From an uncultured bacterium (GTDB lineage: Bacteria > Bacteroidota > Bacteroidia > Bacteroidales > Paludibacteraceae), in NCBI GenBank assembly GCA_946183755.1, contig CAMHCZ010000128.1:1-5105 (forward strand): DNA of 5,105 nt. The letters run 5' to 3'. Below are positions 1 to 5,105 of the stretch, piece by piece. The notes beneath the pieces are model-generated. The model was given only the letters and a program-made list of their open reading frames with translations, made no database searches and was not told where the DNA came from. The translations under genes and the position numbers were made by a program. Positions within the stretch are counted from its first letter, which is position 1; every line of letters begins with the position of its first letter.

Positions 1-28
1 ATGTAATAATTCTAACTCAAAACAAGAT

Positions 29-901
29 ATGAAAGCATATGTTTTCCCTGGACAAGGATCTCAGTTCCCAGGCATGGGCAAGGATCTTTATGACAGCAAC
101 CCGAAGGCGAAAGAGCTTTTCGAGAAGGCTAATGAAATTCTTGGTTTCAGAATAACTGATGTTATGTTCAATGGAACAGATGAGGATTTGCGTCAGACTA
201 AGGTGACTCAGCCTGCCGTTTTCCTTCACTCTGTTATTACAGCGCTCACAACTCCTGATTTGAAGCCAGACATGGTGGCAGGACACTCGCTGGGCGAATT
301 CTCGGCTTTAGTAGTTTCTGGCGCTATTTCTTTCGAGGCTGGCGTTTCGTTGGTTTCGCAGCGTGCGCTTGCCATGCAGCGTGCTTGCGAGATAAATCCA
401 GGAACAATGGCTGCTGTCATCGCGTTGCCTGACGATGTTGTCGAGGAGGTTTGCGCTTCTATCACCGACGGAGTGGTGGTCCCAGCCAATTACAACTGCC
501 CGGGACAGCTCGTTATCTCAGGCGCAGAGAACGCCATAGACAAGGCTTGCGTGATACTCAAGGAGGAGAAGAACGCCAAGCGCGCTTTGAAGCTCGTTGT
601 TGGCGGCGCTTTCCACTCTCCGCTGATGGAGCCAGCTCGTCAGCAGTTGGAGACTGCCATCGCGGCTACCGAGTTCGCTGTTCCTTCTTGTCCGATATAT
701 CAGAACGTGGATGCAAAGCCATCGACTGACCCTGAGAAGATTAAGGCTAACCTCATAGCGCAGCTCACATCGCCAGTGCGCTGGACACAGACTGTGCAGA
801 ATATGGTGGCTGATGGCGCCGACTACTTCAAGGAAATCGGTCCGGGCAAGGTGCTCAAGGGACTTGTGGCTAAAATCGATAAAACTGTTACTGTAGAATA
901 A
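29..901 (+). CDS. fabD: Malonyl-CoA:ACP transacylase (FabD)
   Basis: This cytoplasmic enzyme moves the malonyl group from CoA to acyl carrier protein, supplying the extender unit for type II fatty acid synthesis. The 290-residue length is close to the usual 300-310. Visible motifs are the N-terminal FPGQGSQ (6-12), the nucleophile elbow GHSLGE (85-90, catalytic Ser87), Gln111-Arg112 (the Arg binds the malonyl carboxylate in the family), NYNCPGQ (154-160), the catalytic His196 in AFHSP, and QLTSPVRW (245-252), whose Gln245 matches an active-site Gln of E. coli FabD. All expected catalytic residues are present. The ATG at 29 is chosen because MKAYVFPGQGSQ is the standard FabD beginning; the frame stays open upstream to the window edge, so the choice rests on homology. 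There is no Shine-Dalgarno sequence, only an A-rich leader. The gene ends 11 nt before aspS, which suggests cotranscription. No other fab gene is visible, but the upstream neighbour lies outside the window. Confidence 0.97.
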   Translation: MKAYVFPGQGSQFPGMGKDLYDSNPKAKELFEKANEILGFRITDVMFNGTDEDLRQTKVTQPAVFLHSVITALTTPDLKPDMVAGHSLGEFSALVVSGAISFEAGVSLVSQRALAMQRACEINPGTMAAVIALPDDVVEEVCASITDGVVVPANYNCPGQLVISGAENAIDKACVILKEEKNAKRALKLVVGGAFHSPLMEPARQQLETAIAATEFAVPSCPIYQNVDAKPSTDPEKIKANLIAQLTSPVRWTQTVQNMVADGADYFKEIGPGKVLKGLVAKIDKTVTVE

Positions 902-912
902 TTCTTAAGATA

Positions 913-2679
913 ATGTATAGAACTAACACTTGCGGCGAACTGCGCATCTCGGACAAGGGCAAGACTGTCACATTGGCTGGATGGGTGCAGCGCGTACGTA
1001 AACTCGGAGGCATGACATTCGTTGACCTCCGCGACCGTTATGGCATCACTCAGCTCGCTTTTGACGAGGCTAAGAACAAAGAACTTTCGGACCAGGCGCA
1101 GAAGCTTGGACGTGAATATGTAATCCAAGTGACTGGACTGGTGGAGGAGAGAGCTTCGAAAAACTCTAAGATTCCTACCGGCGATGTTGAGATTATCGCT
1201 TCTGAGCTTAATATTCTCAACACTTCTGACGTGCCTCCTTTCACAATCGAGGACGAAACCGACGGCGGCGACGACCTGCGCATGAAGTACCGTTATCTGG
1301 ACTTGCGCCGTAACGCTGTGCGCCGCAATCTGGAGCTTCGCAATCAGCTGACTTTCCTTGTTAGGGATTTCCTTGTGAAGCGCAACTTCATCGAGACTGA
1401 GACTCCATGCCTCATAAACTCGACTCCGGAAGGCGCGCGCGATTTCGTTGTGCCAAGCCGTATGAATCCGGGCGAGTTCTATGCGTTGCCTCAGTCGCCT
1501 CAGCTCTTCAAGCAGCTGCTCATGGTGGCAGGCTTCGACCGTTATTTCCAGATAGTCAAGTGCTTCCGCGACGAGGACCTTCGTGCCGACCGTCAGCCTG
1601 AGTTCACTCAGATAGACTGCGAGATGTCTTTTGTCAAGCAGCCTGACGTAATCGGACTTTTCGAGGAGCTTATCAAATATGTGTTCTCCACAATCAAGTC
1701 AATAGACTTCAACGAGCCTTTCCTGCAGATGACATGGCACGACGCTATGCGCCTCTACGGCTCAGACAAGCCAGATATGCGCTTCGGCATGACATTCGTG
1801 GAGATTACCGACATTGTGAAAAACAGAGACTTCAACGTCTTCAACACAGCCGCTTATGTAGGCGGAATATGCGCCGAGGGATGCGCTTCTTATTCGCGCA
1901 AGGATTTGGATGCGCTGACAGATTTCGTCAAGCGTCCTCAGGTGGGTGCGGCAGGACTTGTGTATGTGAAGTACAACGCCGACGGCACATTCAAGTCTTC
2001 TGTCGATAAATTCTACAATCAGGACGACCTTAAGGCTTGGGCAGAGAAGTTCAATGCAAAACCGGGCGACCTTATGCTCATCCTTTCCGGTTCAGACGTT
2101 CAGAAGACACAGATACAGCTCGGACAGCTCCGTCTTGAGATGGGCGACCGTCTCGGACTGCGCGACAACACTAAGTATGCGCCTCTGTGGGTAGTAGATT
2201 TCCCAATGTTTGAATGGGACGAGGAGTCTTCACGCTTCAAGGCAATGCACCATCCGTTCACATCGCCTAAGGCTGAGGATTTGCAGTACCTTGAGTCTGA
2301 GCCAGGACGTGTGCGTGCCGATGCTTACGACTTCGTGCTCAACGGAGTGGAAGTGGGCGGCGGCTCAGTCCGTATCCACGACCGCAACCTGCAGAGCCGC
2401 GTGTTCAAGGCTATTGGACTGACAGAGGAAGAGGCGAACTCAAAGTTCGGCTGGCTGCTCACAGCGTTCAAGTACGGCGCGCCTCCTCACGCAGGACTTG
2501 CGTTCGGTCTCGACCGTATGGTTTCGCTGCTGGCAGGTCTGGACTCAATCAGAGACTGCATCGCATTCCCAAAGAACAATGCAGGACGCGATGTCATGAT
2601 TTCAGCTCCTTCGGTCATCGACCAGTCGCAGCTTGACGAGCTTTGCATTTCGCTCAACGTTCCAGAGAAAGACAAATAA
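913..2679 (+). CDS. aspS: Aspartyl-tRNA synthetase (AspRS, class II)
   Basis: This cytoplasmic enzyme activates aspartate with ATP and attaches it to tRNA-Asp. At 588 residues it matches the bacterial type (E. coli 590). In order: an N-terminal OB-fold anticodon-binding domain (about 1-105, with GWVQRVRKLGG at 23-33); the class II catalytic core, with PEGARDFVVPSRM (172-184), QSPQLFKQ (194-201) and motif 2 FRDEDLRADRQPEFTQ (218-233); the bacterial GAD insertion (about 290-420); the core again with MHHPFTSPK (445-453) and NGVEVGGGSVRIH (477-489); and motif 3 GLAFGLDR (528-535). Leu31 and Lys83 align with E. coli Leu30 and Lys81, residues linked to the discriminating form that charges only tRNA-Asp, so this is probably a discriminating enzyme. 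The wording is strongly Bacteroidales-like. The start fits the family (MYRTNTCGEL). The gene sits 11 nt after fabD and is followed by a terminator-like hairpin at 2694-2726. Nothing looks damaged. Confidence 0.98.
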   Translation: MYRTNTCGELRISDKGKTVTLAGWVQRVRKLGGMTFVDLRDRYGITQLAFDEAKNKELSDQAQKLGREYVIQVTGLVEERASKNSKIPTGDVEIIASELNILNTSDVPPFTIEDETDGGDDLRMKYRYLDLRRNAVRRNLELRNQLTFLVRDFLVKRNFIETETPCLINSTPEGARDFVVPSRMNPGEFYALPQSPQLFKQLLMVAGFDRYFQIVKCFRDEDLRADRQPEFTQIDCEMSFVKQPDVIGLFEELIKYVFSTIKSIDFNEPFLQMTWHDAMRLYGSDKPDMRFGMTFVEITDIVKNRDFNVFNTAAYVGGICAEGCASYSRKDLDALTDFVKRPQVGAAGLVYVKYNADGTFKSSVDKFYNQDDLKAWAEKFNAKPGDLMLILSGSDVQKTQIQLGQLRLEMGDRLGLRDNTKYAPLWVVDFPMFEWDEESSRFKAMHHPFTSPKAEDLQYLESEPGRVRADAYDFVLNGVEVGGGSVRIHDRNLQSRVFKAIGLTEEEANSKFGWLLTAFKYGAPPHAGLAFGLDRMVSLLAGLDSIRDCIAFPKNNAGRDVMISAPSVIDQSQLDELCISLNVPEKDK

Positions 2680-2693
2680 GTTTTATATATAAG

Positions 2694-2726
2694 AGAAAGG
2701 CTTGCTACTGATTTGCAAGCCTTTCT
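2694..2726 (+). terminator. Probable intrinsic terminator of fabD-aspS
   Basis: The arms AGAAAGGCTTGC (2694-2705) and GCAAGCCTTTCT (2715-2726) are exact reverse complements, giving a 12-bp stem with a 9-nt loop (TACTGATTT). It begins 14 nt after the aspS stop codon. The U-rich part lies largely inside the 3' arm (CCTTTCTT) and no long T-run follows, so termination may be leaky. The methyltransferase start codon at 2743 is 16 nt beyond it. It could also act as a processing site or partial attenuator between aspS and the methyltransferase. Confidence 0.65.
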
Positions 2727-2742
2727 TATGTTCATACTGTTT

Positions 2743-3516
2743 ATGGCATTATCCAACATCGAGAAGCATTACAACAAGCATCCGGAGGACTTGCGTTTGT
2801 TGCGCAGGCACGGCATCGTGGAGTTTGAGGTCACGATGCACCATTTGCGTCGATTCCTGCAGTCTGGGCAGTTTCTGCTTGACATAGGCGCAGGCACAGG
2901 ACGCTACACGTCGGCATTGATGGCTGAAGGCTATAAGGTGAAGGCTGTGGAGCTTGTGCGCCGCAATATCGAGGTGTTTCTCAAGCGAGAGCCTGGGGCC
3001 GACGTGGTGCAGGGCGATGCGAGGGACATGGCGTTCCTTCCCGATGGCATTGCCGACGTCACGCTTCTGCTCGGACCGCTTTATCATCTTATAAGCGATG
3101 AGGAGAAACTGAAGGCATTGCTTGAAGCCAAGCGTGTGACTAAGCCTGGAGGAGTCATATTTGTGGCTTATCTGATGAACGAGTACAGCATTCTGTCTTA
3201 CTGCTTCGATGAAGACAGGATAGGGGAACTGCTGGCGAAAGGTCAGGTGGATAAGGATTTCCACATACAGGCGAAGGACGATGAGTTGTACGATTATGTC
3301 CGTATAGATGACATCAACCGCTTGAATGAAAAGGCAGGCTTGGAGCGTGTGACAATATTCTCGCCAGATGGAGCGTCGGATTACATGCGCACACGTCTTA
3401 ACCGCATGAACGAAGAGACTTTCGCCCATTTCATTGAGTATCAGAAGTGCATATCCGAGCGTCCCGACCTTATCGGCGCGGGCAGTCATGTGGTGGATGT
3501 CGTGAGGCGTCCGTGA
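2743..3516 (+). CDS. Class I SAM-dependent methyltransferase, substrate unknown
   Basis: This is a 257-residue Rossmann-fold methyltransferase that should transfer a methyl group from S-adenosylmethionine; the acceptor cannot be read from the sequence. Motif I is LDIGAGTGRYT (46-56), the glycine-rich SAM loop. The acidic Glu70 ends strand 2 (VKAVE), GDARDM (91-96) is the usual adenine-contact region, DVTLLLGPLYHL (105-116) is the motif II/IV strand, and VTKPGGVIFVAYL (132-144) is the post-motif strand. The N-terminal helix (NKHPEDLRLLRRHGIVEFE) and GPLYHL resemble a widespread, uncharacterised Methyltransf_11/25-like group as I remember it. There are no signal or membrane segments, so it is cytoplasmic. 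The ATG at 2743 is preferred: an in-frame ATG at 2728 abuts the hairpin, and a TTG at 2713 lies inside it, so both would give extra N-terminal residues encoded by the terminator. There is no Shine-Dalgarno sequence. No promoter is recognisable in the gap, so read-through from aspS is possible. Confidence 0.9.
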   Translation: MALSNIEKHYNKHPEDLRLLRRHGIVEFEVTMHHLRRFLQSGQFLLDIGAGTGRYTSALMAEGYKVKAVELVRRNIEVFLKREPGADVVQGDARDMAFLPDGIADVTLLLGPLYHLISDEEKLKALLEAKRVTKPGGVIFVAYLMNEYSILSYCFDEDRIGELLAKGQVDKDFHIQAKDDELYDYVRIDDINRLNEKAGLERVTIFSPDGASDYMRTRLNRMNEETFAHFIEYQKCISERPDLIGAGSHVVDVVRRP

Positions 3517-3540
3517 GAGAGAATGTTTTTTTGATATATG

Positions 3541-3575
3541 AAAAAATCGAACTGAGAAATCAGCCCGCTTTTTTT
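3541..3575. terminator. Possible bidirectional terminator between convergent genes
   Basis: An imperfect hairpin can be drawn. A6 (3541-3546) pairs with the T-run at 3569-3575; a CG/CG step (3548-3549 with 3566-3567) and CTGA/TCAG (3552-3555 with 3560-3563) close a GAAA tetraloop, with a 1x1 and a 2x2 internal mismatch. The A-run before and T-run after make it usable in both directions, which suits its place between the methyltransferase and the minus-strand Sel1 gene. The stem is weak, so the call rests on position as much as structure. A second T-run lies at 3526-3532. The rest of 3517-3594 holds nothing else I recognise. Confidence 0.45.
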
Positions 3576-3594
3576 GTTTATTGATTTGCGTTAT

Positions 3595-4605
3595 TTATTT
3601 CCTTCCCTTGATGATGTCATCAAGTACGGCAGGCTCGTTGTTCTCGTAGAATTTTGGGGATATTTTCAGCACTTTCTCGTACATGACTTTCGCGTTCTCG
3701 TAGTCTCCGAATATGGCGTAAATCTCGCCCTTCGAGTCGTACCAGTTTGGGTTTTCCGGGTCGATTTCGATGTTCTTGCTTATCAGCGAGAGCGCCTTGA
3801 CTTCGTTTGGCTTGAAGAACTTGCCTTTGGCGTAGGCATAGGCGAGCTGATTAAGGGCGGAAGTCTCGTTCTGTGCGGCTGCACGCTCAAACCATTCTAA
3901 ACCAAGTTCTTCGTTCTGCTCAACTCCAAGTCCGAGCATGTAGCACTTTCCGATGCAGAACTGAGCATCGGCGAAGCCGTTGTCAGCCGACTTCATATAC
4001 CATTTTGCGGCTTCTGCATAGTCCTGTTCCAGTCCGCACAGTCCTTTCTCGAAATTTATGCCCAGATTGTATTGCGACACAATGTCGCCTCGCTCGGCAG
4101 CCAATCGGTAGTATATCAAGCCCTTGGCGCAGTCCTTCTGCGCGTGGGCGTAGTAGTATCCAATGTTGCAAGCGGCAGCGGCCATGCCTTCTGACGACGC
4201 CTTCTCCAGCAATTCCAGACCTTCTTTGTCCTTTTTCTGGCTTATGTATAGGTTGCCCAGATTGTACATAGCGTTCACGTTTTCCTGTTTGATAGCCTTC
4301 AGGTAGTATTTCTCGGCTTTCTTCAGGTCCTTCTTCACACCGTTTCCATTCTCATACAGCAGTCCGAGATTGTTGCAGGCAGGCGAGTAGTCTTGTTGCG
4401 CAGCTTTCTCATACCATTTTGCGGCCTCCTCTTTGCTCTGTGTCACGCCTTCGCCGGTTTCATGCATAAATCCCACTTGCCATTGCGCCTCGGCGTTTCC
4501 TTCGTGCGCTTTCTTTATTATCTCGAGTCTTTCTTCTGGAGTTCTTCCGTAGCTTGTGAGCAGCAGCGCAGTCATTGCTGCCATCAGGATTACGATTCTT
4601 TTCAT
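3595..4605 (-). CDS. Secreted Sel1-repeat (TPR-like) protein
   Basis: This 336-residue protein is built almost entirely of Sel1-like repeats, helical hairpins that usually act as protein-binding scaffolds; its partner is unknown. The start is MKRIVILMAAMTALLLTSYG: Lys2-Arg3, a hydrophobic core (about 4-17), then TSYG, so it should be exported. Bacteroidota lipoproteins often read TSCG here, but residue 19 is Tyr, so it is probably a type I signal or a degraded lipobox. About seven Sel1 units follow, starting near residues 38, 74, 110, 142, 175, 212 and 248, each with a variant of A.xxLGxxYxxGxGVxxDxxxAxxWYxKAA. Units 3 and 4 are shortened by loss of the GxGV loop. The last repeat (about 284-317, NWYDSKGEIYAIFGDYENA, ending LKISP) looks like a canonical 34-residue TPR. 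The ATG at 4605 is preferred over a TTG at 4611 because it gives a clean MKR signal start. It lies 24 nt after the upstream minus-strand gene, probably in the same operon. Confidence 0.9.
   Translation of the reverse strand: MKRIVILMAAMTALLLTSYGRTPEERLEIIKKAHEGNAEAQWQVGFMHETGEGVTQSKEEAAKWYEKAAQQDYSPACNNLGLLYENGNGVKKDLKKAEKYYLKAIKQENVNAMYNLGNLYISQKKDKEGLELLEKASSEGMAAAACNIGYYYAHAQKDCAKGLIYYRLAAERGDIVSQYNLGINFEKGLCGLEQDYAEAAKWYMKSADNGFADAQFCIGKCYMLGLGVEQNEELGLEWFERAAAQNETSALNQLAYAYAKGKFFKPNEVKALSLISKNIEIDPENPNWYDSKGEIYAIFGDYENAKVMYEKVLKISPKFYENNEPAVLDDIIKGRK
4549..4605 (-). other. Signal peptide coding region of the Sel1-repeat protein, lipobox-like but without Cys
   Basis: Codons 1-19 encode MKRIVILMAAMTALLLTSY. 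The charged start, 13-14 residue hydrophobic stretch and following TSYGR have the shape of a Bacteroidota lipoprotein signal ending in TSCG, but codon 19 (plus-strand 4549-4551) reads TAC (Tyr). Export is well supported by the shape; lipidation is not possible without the Cys. Confidence 0.7.
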
Positions 4606-4629
4606 GTTCAATTTGTTTTGGTATAGGTC

Positions 4630-5105
4630 TTAATACAAGATGTAAGTCTTTGTGGTTCTTGTTTTTACGCCATCGTCTTGTTTTGCGGCTTGGGCGTCCT
4701 CAGCCGCTTTCTTGGAACTCTGTATTGCCGCTTTTCTCATCTGTATGTCGTCTTCGGTGACGATGTTGTCGTTGAGGAATTTTTCTGTTTTTGGTGCAGT
4801 TTTCTGTGCGGCTGTCGGCTTCTGCGGCTCTGCCTTGACGAACTTCATTTTTCTTTCTTTCGTCGGGTCTATGTCATCCAGATTGTACAGCTTTATGGCG
4901 TTAGGCACTGCGCATTCCAGCATTCCTCTTTCGCTTATTCTTCTGGCAATGCTTTCCCAGTCCTTGATGCCGTCTATCTCGGTGTACGACAGTAGTTTTG
5001 CTTTTGCTGGCTGTCCTTTGTAGAGGTACAGCGCGTGTCTCGCCGCCACGTTGATATTTCCTATTGTTATCACATTGAAGTTCACTTTCTGGTCCTCAAG
5101 CATTG
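4630..5105 (-). CDS. Hypothetical protein, probably N-terminally cut by the window edge
   Basis: I do not recognise this protein. The visible part is 157 residues from an ATG at 5103 to the TAA at 4630-4632. That ATG may be the start, but only two bases precede it, the frame is not closed, and no signal peptide is seen, so the true N-terminus may lie outside. Residues 1-80 look like a folded domain, with a hydrophobic beta-type stretch (VNFNVITIGNINVAARHALYLY, split over 8-29) and a helix around 46-60 (IKDWESIARRISERG). Residues 83-108 form a Lys/Pro/Ala/Thr-rich linker (KPTAAQKTAPKTEK), and 115-145 a charged Ala/Lys/Asp/Gln helix, possibly coiled coil, before the tail KTRTTKTYILY. There is one cysteine (Cys64) and no catalytic motif that I can name. 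The coding strand is supported by tight spacing (24 nt) to the Sel1 gene and by its charged, soluble composition; the opposite-strand frames give Cys/Phe-rich sequence typical of antisense noise. If secreted, it may work with the Sel1 protein in the envelope, but this is inference. Confidence 0.72.
   Translation of the reverse strand, partial: MLEDQKVNFNVITIGNINVAARHALYLYKGQPAKAKLLSYTEIDGIKDWESIARRISERGMLECAVPNAIKLYNLDDIDPTKERKMKFVKAEPQKPTAAQKTAPKTEKFLNDNIVTEDDIQMRKAAIQSSKKAAEDAQAAKQDDGVKTRTTKTYILY

Noticed and set aside
1..28. End of an upstream gene or a fabD promoter
   Set aside because: Frame 1 has TAA codons at 4, 7 and 13, but 28 bases are too few to show a gene end, and no TAnnTTTG-type Bacteroidota promoter motif is present.
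1434..1443. GC-alternating run inside aspS
   Set aside because: It encodes the conserved EGARD segment of AspRS and is explained by codon choice.
2713..2742. N-terminal extension of the methyltransferase from TTG 2713 or ATG 2728
   Set aside because: The extra residues are encoded by the terminator-like hairpin and its tail, while MALSNIEKHY from 2743 fits a natural start for this fold.
2680..2742. Separate promoter for the methyltransferase
   Set aside because: The AT-rich TTTTATATATAA and TACTGTTTATG stretches do not match the Bacteroidota -7 TAnnTTTG consensus with a -33 TTTG, so I could not support a promoter.
2749..3489. Long open frame (246 codons) on the minus strand opposite the methyltransferase
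   Set aside because: It is fully antisense to a gene with intact SAM-binding motifs, and its translation is Cys/His/Leu-rich without any recognisable domain; it looks like a codon-bias shadow.
3873..4271. Plus-strand open frame of 132 codons across the Sel1 gene
   Set aside because: Antisense to clear Sel1 repeats; the Cys/Arg/Pro-rich product has no domain features.
4652..5023. Plus-strand open frames opposite the unrecognised minus-strand protein (also 4678-4995)
   Set aside because: Their hydrophobic Cys/Phe/Ser-rich translations mirror the Lys/Ala/Asp-rich minus-strand protein. The minus frame is charged and soluble, and is spaced like an operon with the Sel1 gene.

Overview
The window reads as ordinary chromosome from a member of the Bacteroidota, most likely order Bacteroidales. 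The clearest evidence is the aspartyl-tRNA synthetase, whose wording (start MYRTNTCGELRIS, the TIEDETDGGDD insert, the ending RDCIAFPKNNAGRDV) matches what I remember of Bacteroides/Prevotella-type AspRS. Start codons also lack Shine-Dalgarno sequences and follow A-rich leaders, as is usual in that phylum. I cannot assign a genus.

Layout. On the plus strand, fabD (29-901, malonyl-CoA:ACP transacylase) is followed 11 nt later by aspS (913-2679, aspartyl-tRNA synthetase), so the two are probably cotranscribed. A perfect 12-bp hairpin (2694-2726) follows aspS and looks like its terminator. A class I SAM-dependent methyltransferase of unknown substrate (2743-3516) starts 16 nt after that hairpin. 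A 78-nt gap (3517-3594) separates it from two minus-strand genes that converge on it; the gap holds T-runs and a weak, possibly bidirectional terminator. Reading leftward from the right edge, the minus-strand genes are an unrecognised protein, probably cut by the window end (4630-5105), and 24 nt further on a secreted Sel1-repeat protein (3595-4605). These two look like an operon.

How the genes work together. fabD supplies malonyl-ACP for fatty acid elongation and aspS charges tRNA-Asp; both are housekeeping genes, and their pairing is probably co-expression rather than a shared pathway. The methyltransferase may be expressed by read-through of the hairpin or from a promoter I cannot identify. 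The minus-strand pair may act together in the cell envelope, inferred only from the export signal on the Sel1 protein and the short spacing.

No gene-free stretch exceeds 300 bases. I found no tRNA, rRNA, CRISPR array, insertion sequence, riboswitch or phage gene. I do not see a convincing new biological system here. The most interesting points are the lipobox-like signal peptide with Tyr in place of Cys, the unrecognised partner of the Sel1 protein, and the hairpin pressed against the methyltransferase start.
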